Assembly: GCF_032884065.1 (NCBI RefSeq)
Contig: NW_027062688.1
Location: 1,105,981-1,169,980, forward strand
DNA length: 64,000 nt
From: Artemia franciscana
Lineage: Eukaryota; Arthropoda; Branchiopoda; Anostraca; Artemiidae
Direction of reading: 5' to 3'
The position numbers and the translations under genes were made by a program. Positions 46,946 to 58,045 of this stretch are shown in pieces. The notes under the pieces were generated by a model. That model was not told the DNA's origin. It searched no databases and saw nothing but the letters and a program-made list of their open reading frames with translations. The number at the start of each line of letters is the position of its first letter. Position 1 is the first letter of the stretch.

Positions 46946-48894
46946 TATATAATTATGTAATCCATGAATGGCTTACATTACCTTTCCACTAAACAAATTT
47001 CAGAAATGAATATCATTTGGCCTGTGGGTCCTTAGCAATATTACCTATTTTTTAGCCTAAAACAAATATAGCTTTTTTACTCCAATTTGATAAATTGGTA
47101 CCAATTTGCAAAGAAAACAGCATTGATTTAAGCTTAAGAAATTTTGTATTTTGGTGCTAATTTGCAAAAACACAACCAAATCTCATTGTGATCATCAAGA
47201 GAAAAAAAAATTCTCAATCATTTCCTTCTCTTCAGCATGAAAATTAAAAGATCTGAATAATAGTAATAGTTAAATATTTAACAATGAAAGAATTTAAAAA
47301 ATCTTGTGCATTTTTTGTACTAATATTGTTTGCCCACTGAGCTGCTAAAAACAGTACCGAAAGAAAAACTATAGATGTTCTTTGTATTTTAAACCAAATA
47401 TTTTGTTCAGTATGGTATATAAATATTTTGTTGTATATGTGATTCTGTTCTATATATTTTTATATTGTAATACATATTTTATTCTTTATTGTCAATTTAT
47501 TTTATAAAATAGATAGTTAGATATTCTTTATTGACTTGCCATCCGCATAAATCTTAAAATAAAATTCTTTATCCTATCTATTCTTTTTATCCTTCTATCT
47601 ATTTTTCAATATTTTTTTATTATATTGTATGCTCAGACCTCAGACAGAAGCATAGTATTGATTAATGGTATAATAACAAAGAGGCTCTTCTAGCTTCAGG
47701 TTGGAAAAGATGAGATGGAGGTAAGGTATTATGTGTTTGCTGTATACTGTTCTAGACCAAGCGTTTGTTTTACTGAGTATACTGTTTTTTTTTTTCCAAG
47801 CGTTTGTTTTACTGAGCATTTACTAGATGTGTAAGCTATAGGATAGTATTACAATGGACACATAGGATGGTTAAAAAAAAATGGCAGGGGATACACTTGG
47901 CATTTTTTTATTGCTGATGAATGAGTGTGTTTGTAAAGAGTGCTTCTTTTTTTATACCCTTTTATATTTAATAATATTTTCATACCCTAATACCTTTTAT
48001 GTTAAAAAAAAACAATACGAAACCCTTTACAAATACCCTTTAATGATTTAAAAGGTCTTTAATAATATTTTTAATCGTTTGCTTCTTCCTTTGACAAAAT
48101 TCGGCAAAATTCACATATCCCATCACAACCCTTCACCAATTCTTCCGCATAATAAATAGATAAGTCCTTAGAATTATGAAAGTAATTACCTTAGATCTGC
48201 CTCAGGGTGACGAAACAGTAAATAGTTGCATTCCTTAAAAGTAAATACATATAAGCTCTTCACCTTGTCAGCAAATATTTGTTTTTTGATAAATCAACTT
48301 GAGAATAAAGGAGGTGCCTGCTCATGTAGTTTTAAAGTGCCGAGGAATATGAAAATGAATTATAACTATTTCAATTGGTAGAAATTTACACAACTTTGCG
48401 TTACTGCTACCACTAATGATTCACTGTTGGTAAATTTGCAGCACATGTGCATCATGAAGAAATAAATAAATTGGAAGTCATAACTGATTTTAGTTATGGA
48501 TTTTAGTTGGAAGTCATACCACTTGTGAACAAGAATTCTAACACTTTACACTTTTTTCCCTGCAAGAAAATTTCTTAGCGTTTGAAAGAACTTGCAGGGC
48601 TACTGAAATATAACTACCCAGCACACTCATTTCAAACTAATCAAAAAAAAAAAATATAGACAATATTAGGAAAATAAATAAAGTGAGTTTCTGTGCTCCT
48701 TCAAACTTGTTACACAAGAACTTGCCATGGTTGAGCAACCAATAACATTGGTTTTAATTTATGTTTTTGAGGCTAGGCAGGCTAGCTTAAAGCCATTTTT
48801 TAAATCAATTAGTCAAGTATCACTCAATTTTGGCAATAACAATCCTCACCACCAGTGTACCATGCATGATTAGAATTTACAGTCTGATATTAAG
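46946..48894. other. No gene recognised
   Basis: AT-rich, with a short duplication of ccaagcgtttgttttactga at 47757 and 47798 flanking a T run. No coding signal. Confidence 0.45.
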
Positions 48895-49430
48895 CTACTA
48901 ACCAGTCATGAGAGACTTGGAAGTACTTGTTGATGAGTGCCTGAAGTTCCATGGTATTGGCAAACAATGGGCATCAAAAGCTAACTTAAGTCTGGGTCTG
49001 CTGAAATGCACTATCACTAGCTGCTCCCATACAGTCTTCCTGAATCTTTACAAGGCTATTGTTAGGCTGTTCTTGGATTTTGGAACATGTCCGACCTCCC
49101 CCTCCTACAAGCAAGACATCTGAATAACTGAAGGAGTTCAAAAACATGCAACCAAATGCATCATATATCTACAAAATATGCCATATGACAAGAGACTGGA
49201 GCACATAAAACTACCAATGCTGGTTTTCCGATGTCACAGATATGATATGATGCTGACCCACAAATATAATAGTCAAACAAACAACACCCTCCTCACGAAA
49301 TACACAGGTCAACGTGACACTAGAGGATGCTTGCAGAAGCTAGCAAAGCAAAGAGTGAAGATTAGAGTGTACTAAAACTTTTTTATTGAGCATAAGTTGA
49401 ACAACTGGAAGAACCTTCAAGACAAATTAT
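48895..49430 (+). mobile_element. LINE A fragment, RT C-terminus
   Basis: The plus strand encodes MRDLEVLVDECLKFHGIGKQ, LKCTITSCSHTVFLNLYKAI and VRLFLDFGTCPTSPSYKQDI, then a TGA, then EGVQKHATKCIIYLQNMPYD and KRLEHIKLPMLVFR. This is the same protein region as in 38888-39490 but on the other strand, and it reaches further upstream. Stops show it is inactive. Confidence 0.8.
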
Positions 49431-49635
49431 GACTGCACAAAGAATAGAACAACAATCCATGGAAATGTAATTGGGACAGTCTGTCCCTCTCAGCTGCCAA
49501 CTAATGCAAAGTCACTGGGCCTGTAACATATTGATGTCCTCATTGTATCTGAAACTAGTCTCCCAACTGTTGTGCAAGCTCCAAAGGGATTGGGAAGGAA
49601 AGGCTAAAAAAGTGTGTTTTCAGTAATAAAATCCA

Positions 49636-49786
49636 ATCTTCATCTTCACTTACCCAGTAGTATTAATAGTAAGGATGGTGGGAGCAGTGAAGATGTCAAA
49701 AGTAGAATAGCCAAGGCTCAGGGTGTTTTTCACAGCTAAAAAAAAGTTTGGAAGAATAAGAAGATAAGTCTACTAATCAAGATCAA
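49636..49786 (+). mobile_element. LINE B, left piece, split by a later insertion
   Basis: The frame reads SKDGGSSEDVKSRIAKAQGV followed by KKVWKNKKISLLIKIK, a stretch seen just before the C-terminal domain of an abundant arthropod LINE. It breaks off at 49786 exactly where a non-coding element begins; the continuation resumes at 51041. Confidence 0.75.
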
Positions 49787-50348
49787 GGAGGCACACTCGT
49801 GCCTCTTTAAAGAGGCGAACCATGACAATGTTAAGCGATCTTCGGTTCCAGTGGTCGCATTGGGATGGGGAGGGATGCATTTTGTAGCCCGAGCTCCAAC
49901 TAAGAAACATGCCAAATTTCATCCCCCTCAGAATTTTCCTTCATGGGGAAAATCTGGCCGAAAGTTTCGACCCCCCAACCTCAGCCCCCCTTTAACGTTG
50001 TCCGATCGGGCTGAAATTCACAAGTTAAGGTCCCCTAGGGCCCAGGAGCTTATTCGCGAAATTTCAGCTCGATCCGATAACTCCTTCCCCGTTTTCCAGA
50101 AACCACGCACAGCCACTTATTGTTCATGTTCTCCTTTTGTTTTTTTCTGCCACGCCTACAGGTCACAGCCAACATCGGATCTGGGTGTACGAAGACTCAT
50201 TCGATGCGGAATTCTCCGAGTAATTGCCCTGGAAAGTTTCGTCGGAAAATCTTAACCCCCCGATTTTCTAGCTTAGAAAAACCCATTTCCCCATTGAAGG
50301 TAAAATTTTCTCTTGTAATAACATCACTTGTTTGATAACAAGCATAAC

Positions 50349-50420
50349 AGCAGCTTGGCGCAGCGGAAGCGCGCTTGGCCCATAAACCGGAGGCGGATGG
50401 GTAAAAACCACTAGCTGCTA
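50349..50420 (+). tRNA. Initiator-Met tRNA-like pseudogene
   Basis: 72 nt, the length of a eukaryotic initiator tRNA, with agcagcttggcgcagcggaa at the start and the anticodon loop cccataa (CAT). The 7-bp acceptor stem is perfectly paired and the D stem (gcgc/gcgc) is intact. The anticodon stem has mismatches and the T arm has lost the usual gatcgaaa loop and its pairing. It is therefore a relic or a domesticated tRNA-like part of the surrounding element, not a working tRNA. Confidence 0.75.
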
Positions 50421-50567
50421 AATTTTTAATTAAGCTGCTAAACTATTAAAATTATCAAAATTAGATAATTTTGTCAGTTTGAATTTATTGATACAGAAAG
50501 CGAGGTAATAAACATGGAAAATTATTATTAAATTACATCCACCATGGATTGTAGAAAAACGTACAGA

Positions 50568-51040
50568 AATAATATGAAAAAAACTTCGTTTTCTTAAAGA
50601 GTTAAAGAGGCTGCGTCCCAAAGTCGAACCTTAAAACGTACAGGAATTAGGAGAGGCAGTTGGGGGGCTGCTGCCCCCCAAACCCCCCGCTTTTAAAGAC
50701 TCTTTTGTACAGGTTTTTTGTTAAGGGGGGACTTCATTACTAATTACTAGTTTCGGCGCAATGTTTCTCATGTCCTCTTGTGTTTAACATTTTTCGAAGT
50801 TATTCCATTATTTATTCATTTAAATTTTTTATTAATTAAAAGAGGGCCTTTCCGAAGCCAAGAGCGGGGGGCGGCAGCCCCCCACAACAAAAAACCTGTA
50901 CAAAAGAGTCTTTAAAAGCGGGGGGTTTGGGGGGCGGCAGCCCCCCAACTGCCTCTCCTAATTCCTGTACGTTTTAAGGTTCGACTTTGGGACGCAGCCT
51001 CTTTAACTCTTTAAGAAAACGAAGTTTTTTTCATATTATT
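50568..51040. repeat. Long inverted repeat (fold-back), arms about 160 bp
   Basis: The left arm starts aataatatgaaaaaaacttc and the right arm ends gaagtttttttcatattatt. The arms match through ctttaactctttaagaaaac, gggacgcagcctc, cctctcctaattcctgtacg and the G-run/C-run blocks, converging on a spacer of about 150 bp. It would form a very stable hairpin. Confidence 0.9.
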
Positions 51041-51510
51041 AAAATATTAGAAGCTGCAGTGATGACAGCAGTCAAATACGGCTCTGAAGCTTGTGCGCTC
51101 TGAACAGCAGATGAAGATTTGCTAGATGTTTTCCACAAAATTGCCTACAGATTTTTCTGGGTACCCGGCTGACTGGCCATATTTCAAACAGTATGCTGTA
51201 CGAAAAGTGTAGTTCAACACTGCTTTCTTGGGCTATAATGAGAGAAAGGTTAATATGGCTAGGGCACGTTCTACAGATTAGGGGTGACAGATTGTCCTTT
51301 TCGGCCAGTCGTCTCTGGCTAAGTGGAAAACAGACCATCCATGGTTGGGATGGGAGGATATCATAAGGAAAGATATAAAGGAAGTGGGAACTTCCTGGGA
51401 GGGTGTAAAGAGGGAGAATTTGAACAGATTAGGCTATAGGAGGAGGAGCATAGCTGTGTTGGCCTCAGACAGCTTGGTGCTCTGGTGATTTGTTAGTAGT
51501 ATTCTTTATC
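51041..51510 (+). mobile_element. LINE B, right piece (continuation after the insertion)
   Basis: Resumes with ILEAAVMTAVKYGSEACAL, TADEDLLDVFHKIAYRFF and later LGWEDIIRKDIKEVGTSWEG, VKRENLNRLGYRRRSIAVLA. Together with 49636-49786 this rebuilds an unbroken order of LINE motifs. It has several stops. It ends near a short tag-rich tail (ttagtagtatt). Confidence 0.8.
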
Positions 51511-52055
51511 TTTCCAAGGCTGAACATCCATGATTGGATGTTTTGTAAAGGTCCTCCTGGTTCATCCAGCAGGTAAAACCTTCAAAGGATGATCCAATAC
51601 TATTGCTCTTTTTTGCAATAATAAGGACCACCTGTCGGAGCCATCCGCATAAATTGTGAGACTTTAAAAACACAAGTCTCAAAAATTAAACCCTCTCACT
51701 GCCCTGCTCACATTTGCTTCAGCCAATCAATGCCTTAGTGTAATTATTTTATTGTACAATTAGAGAAAGGAAGAATTAGTGGCTGCAGCTTTTTGCTGAT
51801 CTGCAAAGAGTCAATCTTTATAAAGAGCCACTTGAGAAGAAGAATTTTTGCTTAGTCTATTTTTGAACTGTTTTCCAATTGGTCTTGCTTGTTTCAGCGT
51901 TTTCTCTTTCTTTTTATAGTTCACTTCAATAGGTTAATGTGTTGTTTTCTTTTTTTGTGTTGAGAGCCAAAATATCTGCTTTTTCTGGAGATAGAGCTTG
52001 TCAAAGATTCTTTGAAAAATTGTCAAAGATTCTTCTTGTCAACTAACTGTATAGG

Positions 52056-52250
52056 GCCAAATGAAAAGTGGATCTTCCCTGAATGGGATGGGAGGTTGTT
52101 ATAAGGAAAGACTTAAAGGATGTGGGAACTTCGTGAGAGGGTGTAAAGAGGTAGACTTCGAATAGATTGGGATGGAGAACGAGTATATGTAGCTGTATTG
52201 GCATCAGGCAGCATGGTGCTGCAGTGAGTCATTAGTAGTAGTAGTAAGTT
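52056..52250 (+). mobile_element. LINE B tail, second copy
   Basis: The segment ggatgggaggttgttataag, aagacttaaaggatgtggga and gagggtgtaaagaggtagac parallels 51350-51430, followed by gcatcaggcagcatggtgct and a tag trinucleotide run (ttagtagtagtagtaag). It is the 3' end of the same LINE family with its microsatellite tail. Confidence 0.75.
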
Positions 52251-53243
52251 AAATTTGCGGGCTTTTTGTCCATTAGAATAAATAGAAAAAAAATAAGTTG
52301 ACTCTCAAAGACAGCTTCCTTCTTAAGCTGTTTTGTCCCATATGTTTAAGCTTTTTTTCCATTAATGTTTCTTTTTTTAATTATGTACTGACTAGTACTA
52401 AAAATTGCATATGACTATGTATTCATGTATTTTTTCATTAAATATTGATTTGTTTAATGTGGTGTCATAGTTCCCTTTTCTTTTCAGTTTAAACCTTTTT
52501 CAGTCCTAAAAGCTTCATTCTCTTAGCTTCTATTCATATTTTCAAATTCTTTATATTTTCATTTTCATACCTCATTTTGTTTGTCCATGTTACTAGAAAA
52601 CCAAACTAATCATCTATTGAGAATATGTTGGTGTTGTTTTTTTTTTTACCAAAAGAATTTTATGGGAGAGTAAAGAAGGCCTGTTAGACTATTCAAGGGA
52701 CTTAATTTCTCTTTTTGCCATATTCTTCTGTACTGTAGTCTCGAGCATTGTTATCTTTTAGGAATTGAAGTTGAAGGACAACTTCTCTTGGGTGGTTGTG
52801 ACAAAGTTCCCTCCAAGTGCATGATTTTCAAAGTTTTGCTGTTGTTTCGTTTTAGTTAATTTGGAAGCCTGGATACACCAGGTTGCCCCAATATGAATAT
52901 GTGTTTAAAGACAGCAGCAAAAGCCAGGGCTACGGGGCTAAATGTGTTTTTTTAAAAGTATTTATTGTATATTATTGTCATAATTAGCCTAAAACAGAAA
53001 CAAAGAATGAAGAACCAAATCGCCAATGAATGGTCCTGAAAACGGATTTCAAGTTCAGATTTGGAAAAATGCATTCATATATTAATTTTTCATTTTTAAG
53101 AGTGAGTTGTGATTATAAAAAAAGTGTTTATAAAGTGGTGTTTCCTTTTGTTATTCATATTTGTCCATTTTTGTTTCTTTCATTGCAAAACGGATGTTTC
53201 TTTGTGCAGCAGTACCTTTTCTGATTCTAATTTTATTTTATAG
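52251..53243. other. Sequence upstream of the first visible PDIA5 exon
   Basis: Likely intron, because the exon at 53244 lacks the signal peptide and starts after a good acceptor. No earlier exon was recognised. Confidence 0.4.
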
Positions 53244-53467
53244 GTATCTTTTTACCATGTACATGGCCTGAAGAAAAAAACACCAAGTGCCTTAGTTCAA
53301 GGGATAAGTGATCTAAAAGAATTCAAAAAAATTATCAAAACAAAGACAAATGTTTTGGTTGCATTTTCCAAAGATCCCAAAGAAACTACAGACCTTCAGC
53401 AGATATTGGAAGAAGCAGCCAATGCAATGAGAGGCACAGCAACTCTTATGTTGATTGACTGTAACAG
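53244..53467 (+). CDS. PDIA5: PDIA5 exon: N-terminal non-catalytic domain, first part
   Basis: Acceptor AG at 53242-53243, donor GT at 53468. It encodes VSFYHVHGLKKKTPSALVQG followed by the ISDLKEFKKI and TKTNVLVAFSKD segments, and ends in LMLIDCNR with a split codon (phase 2). The ISD-x-K-x-x-K-K-I/L plus NVLV pattern and the closing ID-C match the first, redox-inactive thioredoxin-like domain of PDIA5. No CxxC is present, as expected for this domain. The hydrophobic signal peptide should be encoded upstream and was not located. Confidence 0.85.
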
Positions 53468-53939
53468 GTTAGAACTGTTTTTTCTCTCTTATTGGCTTGT
53501 AGCATAAAATAACCGTATAAAAAAAATGCTTAAAAGCTAGATTAGTTGAAAAATGCAAAGTTTTTTGCTGGTTCTTGATTTATTACTTTAATTAAGTGGA
53601 AGGTAACCTTTATCAATCTGAATATTACATTTCAGAATCCAAATCAATGAAGTAACCAAACATAGTATTTCTGTCAGAGTGTATCTTGGAGGATGGTCAA
53701 AAGTGAAATATTTTACTATGTCCAAATAAGCTCAGCCAAAAAAAAAAATGTTTCACTGATAATTTGAAACTCTTTAGCCACTCTATGAATAATTTGACTG
53801 TTTGGGGTTATTTTTCCCCAAACAGTAATAGTAAGGCTACCTCCAAATTCAAGTGGTATGTTCAAAGCGGGATTATCAAGTTGTAAACCGAGGAACAGAA
53901 GAATTTGTTAAATCCTAAACCAAAAACTTGTTAAATCCT

Positions 53940-54580
53940 TAATCCATGACCATTAAAGTGTTTTCCAGCAACATTTTTGAATTAGAGGTGGGTCTCATTT
54001 CCGTACTACCTTTTTACAGTATTTTTTTCTGTTTGTTGGGAGGGGAGGGGTTGGGGTTAAGGAAGAAGGAACAGAAAAAAGAGAAAACTGGTGGCCAAGC
54101 TTTTAGTAAAATCTAATTTTAGTCCGGTTATTGTTAAAAATACAAAATCGCTCAGTTTTTTTTTGCGCCCCTTGGCACTGTGTGCCCCTAGCCAAAAAGA
54201 AGTAAAGAATACGACTATTCTACGAAATTAAGGCATACTTCACACATTGGCCTGACTCTGAGAAGTCCCTTATAAAACATGCTTTGGTCAGTTGTATGGC
54301 CTTTAAAAAAACAAACAAAAAGAAACCGAGTTTTGAAACAAAACAAACTAAAAACTTAAAATAAGGTAAATTCAGGGTAAATCCTAAATGCAAATCACAT
54401 GGTCATGTTTTCCAACAGCATTTTCAACTTAGAGTTGGGCCCCATTTCTGTTACTGGTTTTTAACCGTATTCTTTTCAGTTTTTTTGGGAGGGAAGGGTC
54501 TGGGGGTAAGGAAGGAGGAACAGAAAAAAGAGAAAACTGGTGGCAGAAGTTGTATTAAAATCAAATGGTCAGATTCATAG
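53940..54580 (+). repeat. Direct duplication, two copies about 430 bp apart
   Basis: ggaacagaaaaaagagaaaa followed by ctggtggc occurs near 54070 and 54508, each preceded by a G-rich aggg...ggttaagg/gggtaagg stretch and by tttccagcaacattttt/tttccaacagcattttc. Intronic in PDIA5. Confidence 0.8.
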
Positions 54581-55805
54581 TAAAGATTGAAAACTCATGA
54601 TCCCAACTGTCAGTAGCTTGGTGTATTTGTTTAGAATACGATTTTTCCATAGAGAATTTGTCATTATTTATTATTGTTCATTATTTGAACTAAAAATGTG
54701 GTGATTCCTATTTTACAGGTTAAAAGCATGATTCAAAAATTTGTCTGCACAGGGACCAATACAGACCGTAATATATACATAATATTATTGTGCAACCTGA
54801 ATCAAAAGCTGATATCATAGGAAATTTATTCACAAGGTTGTTTATTGGGAGTAGTGTTGCTAGTATTATGACGATTTATTATCCTTTGTTATTGTGGAGC
54901 ATATTCCCAAGACAGAGAATGAAGGACCTAAGCATTGGGAATTAATTACAAATGAGCAAATTTTAATGGATTCAGAATCAAAACTAATCTACTACAAAGG
55001 CCGTATCCAGGGAGGGGGGGGGCTAGGGGCTTTGAACCCCACTCAAAATGTTTCTCCGACTGGTAAAAACCCAACAAAAATGAATAAAAATAAATTTTGA
55101 TGTGTTTTTAAAAGTTTTTTCTGTACCCCCCCCAAAAAAAAATCCATTTGTACCCCCACCCCGAAAAGCCTGGGCACGACCCTGAATACTGCTGACAACT
55201 CATCACACCGCCAAGTCACCTGAAGCCAATGCAGCTACGCATGCTCCTTTTCCATCCCAATATATTCAAAACTTCCCTTTTTACACCCTTCCAAGAACCC
55301 TCCCATTTCATTTGAGGTCAACCTGCATTTCATTTGATTCTGGGTGGTTGGCCAACATGAATTATTTTTGACAATATGTCATCCTTCATCTGCAGGACGT
55401 GTCCTAACCATCTCAAACTTTCTCTCTCAGCCTTTTATCTCTAAATAAATATGGTGAAAAACTGAAAGTTGGGATCACAAGTTTCCAATCTGTGCTGTAA
55501 ATTTGAATCTGTGCTGCGAATTTTGAATTTAAAGGCCATATAATTGACAAAATCACTTTTGATAAGGGAGTTCTCAGAGTCAGACCAATGTGTGAAGTAT
55601 GCCTTGATATTGTAGAATCGACTTATTGTTTGGTTCTGTTTGGCCCAGAAACTAACATTTTTACCTGGGGTAACAATTAATATCCCATTGTTAGCACAGG
55701 TAATCTTTTTACCATGTCTATGCGAACAGAAAGTAACTTGTCGGCAGGCCCGGGCCAAGGGGCCCACAATGCTGAGGGGCGCAAAAAAAAACTGAGCGAT
55801 TTTGT
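54145..55805. repeat. Inverted repeat pair spanning about 1.6 kb in a PDIA5 intron
   Basis: aaatcgctcagtttttttttgcgcccct near 54146-54173 (split here as aaatcgctcagttttttttt and gcgcccct) has its exact reverse complement near 55777-55804. Matching inner segments include cttcacacattggcctgact (54239) against the inverse at about 55580. The pair encloses a direct duplicate and an antisense LINE B tail. Confidence 0.75.
55186..55440 (-). mobile_element. LINE B tail fragment, antisense
   Basis: The plus strand shows ccttttccatcccaatatat, ttccctttttacacccttcc and catccttcatctgcaggacg, which are reverse-complement forms of the LINE B tail at 51200-51490. It lies in a PDIA5 intron. Confidence 0.6.
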
Positions 55806-56600
55806 TTTCTTAAAAAACTGGACTGATGTGGCTTAACGTCAAAGTGCCAGGTGTACTTTGTATCTGCGCCGTCTGTTCACATAAAACTGATTTTAAAACA
55901 ACAGGAACTCTGTAGCCGCTTATACACTGTCATATGTCTCCCAAGAATGACAGCTGATAGCTCGGTATTAAAGCTCTCTTATATAACTTCCGGCTCATCA
56001 GTTGTGCTCTCTTTAGTGCTTCCACAATTTTCTATTTTTGGGGGATTTCCCCGTAAATCTCTGTATCTCCCCGAAAAAGAATTGTTTGGGCCTAAGGTTG
56101 CCAAAGATATAAATCTAGCCCTGGTAGTGGGGTATTAAGGATATTCTGAATAAAGACGCTATTCCTTGCTTTCTTCCCCTGTCCTCATCTTTATTATTGT
56201 CCTTCTATCCGGTCCACCCTTTCGCTATCTTCAGAGAGCTTAAAACTATTTTTTCTGTTTAATTGATAATTGGTTCAATATCAATCAAAGTGTTTAATTG
56301 TATGAATCAGTTCAAAAATGATTACTTCTCTTATCTAAGGTAAGTCCGTTATTCTTTCCTACAGCCTATATACTTTTGATTCAGTGCCCAGGACACGGGA
56401 ATCCCACCTCATCCCTGCATAGAAGAGAAGAAGCCTCCCTTTAGTGAAATTGTTTTGTTTATTTCCACTTAACTATCCTGCTCAATTTGTTAAATCATAA
56501 TCTTATAATCTCGGGCTATCTCTCATAGTTACATTCGCCTTCTCCTACTATTCTCTATTTGATATTATTTTTCTATTATATTCTCTATATTCTTTTTCAG

Positions 56601-56805
56601 TGAAGCTAGAAAAATATGTAAAAATCAAAAAGTGACACCAGAGCCATCTACATTGAAATATTATAAAGAAGGTGAATTTAAAAAAGAATATGATCGCAAG
56701 ATGACAGTATCTTCTATAAATTCATTTCTTCTTGATCCTCTTGGAGACATACCTTGGGATGAGGACGATGCTGCTCAAGATATTGTACATCTTGCCGATC
56801 CTCAG
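56601..56805 (+). CDS. PDIA5: PDIA5 exon: end of N-terminal domain and linker
   Basis: Acceptor tctttttcag ends at 56600, donor GT at 56806. The exon completes the split serine codon and reads SEARKICKNQKVTPEPS, then LKYYKEGEFKKEYDRKMTV and the acidic linker DIPWDEDDAAQDIVHLADP. The ARK-x-CK motif, the EYxR segment and the W-E/D-E-D linker ending in a VHL motif are hallmarks of the PDIA5 N-terminal region. It ends in phase 0, matching the next exon. Confidence 0.88.
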
Positions 56806-57339
56806 GTTAGTAATTCGTGAGATAAAAAACTCCTTATATATTATATTACTTTAGCTATTAGCTCCAAAGGAAAAAATAAATTGCAGGGAAATTACGAATT
56901 CTGATAAAGTCCTAGTAGCATAAATTTGTTGTTTTTTGTTGTTGTCTCTGGTTCAAGGCCTTGAAACTATGCGAAAAACTGAACATCATGGCATTGCTTA
57001 TTTAATTTCCGTCACGTTTGCCTGCTATATACCTGATGTTACCTGACAGCCAGGTAATAGGATTCATCTGCTCCACTACTTTCTAAAAGGCCTTCATCTG
57101 TTTGGCTCTGAAAGAAGGGTTGCTTTGTCAGATACGAAAGCCGTTTCTCCAGCACTTTGGGTCTCATCAGTGCCACAGAATGTCCCAAAAGCTCATGAAG
57201 AAGCTCTTTCGCTTTAACGAGTAATAGAATGTCTGAAATCCGTGAATGTCCTAAATCTGGTTAATGTCGATATTCACTAGTGAATGTCCGAAATTTCTTT
57301 TTCTCTGCTTGGATTCAATCAGCTTCGCGACTCAGCATT

Positions 57340-57485
57340 TTCAGTCTTATGCAAGCTGTTATCGTAAAAGCTAAAGTTAGGTTAAATTTGGTTATAAATT
57401 TCAGAAATGAGTTAAAAACTCAATCTAAGCCAATTTAACCTAACCAAACCTAATCTAACCTTTCATCATAAAACCTTGCATTAAG
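57340..57485. repeat. Imperfect palindrome in a PDIA5 intron
   Basis: atgcaagctgttatcgtaaa with agttaggttaaatttggtta on one side, taacctaaccaaacctaatc and aaaccttgcat on the other. It resembles a short MITE-like fragment. Confidence 0.6.
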
Positions 57486-57654
57486 TTGAAAAAATTGACT
57501 GGCAACGCTGACTAGCTCAAAAGAGAAAAAATGGTATTTTGGACGTTCACCGTTGCTACTCACCTTTGGAGACGTCGTTGTGACTGTTTGTAGCAGTGCT
57601 GGAAATATTTATCTGTTGTTGTCTTCAGTATTTCTGTTACAGCCTTTTTTATGG

Positions 57655-58045
57655 TTTCTAAAGTCCCAAAATGATCATCCCTGGGAAAAAACAAGCAAAA
57701 AACGAATAAATACGCGACCGTGATCTTTCTTGTGGCAAAATAATTACACATTTTTTAAGACGGGAGCTTGAAACTTTTACAGTAGAGTTCTCTTATATGC
57801 TGAATCTGATGGTGCAATTTTTATCAAGATTCCTTGAATGTTTTGGGGTATCTTACCTGTTTATACAAAAATCTGGCAAATTTTCTTTGGCTTGTAGCTT
57901 TTAATGGGTAACTCTAAACTTAATGAATCTTTTATTTTTAGAATCAGCATACAACGCCAATTCTTTTGGTGCAACTATTTATATCAAAATTCCTGTTTTT
58001 TAGAGTTTCGATTACTATTGAACTATCCCGCGACGTACAACGGGA
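57655..58045 (+). repeat. R1 fragment, right part
   Basis: tcatccctgggaaaaaacaa, ataaatacgcgaccgtgatc and tttttagagtttcgattact are R1 right-half sequence; the terminal hairpin is lost. It lies in a PDIA5 intron. Confidence 0.65.

Larger units (their letters stand above)
49787..51040. mobile_element. Unclassified 1254-bp non-coding element nested in LINE B
   Basis: Boundaries come from the interrupted LINE: aagatcaa at 49786 and aaaatattagaagctgc from 51041 join into a normal LINE reading, with at most a 2-bp (AA) target duplication. Inside, in order: a perfect hairpin gaggcacactcgtgcctc at 49788-49805; a pyrimidine-rich part with recurring 'aaatttca...gatc' phrases up to about 50330; an initiator-Met tRNA-like sequence at 50349-50420; and a large fold-back at 50568-51040. 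It has no convincing protein. It is not an obvious LTR element, Helitron (no TC...CTRR ends) or ordinary SINE. Confidence 0.6.

Noticed and set aside
57400-57475. aacctaaccaaacctaatct, considered as arthropod telomere repeat (TTAGG)n
   Set aside because: Irregular units, and part of an imperfect palindrome; better explained as a small inverted-repeat fragment.
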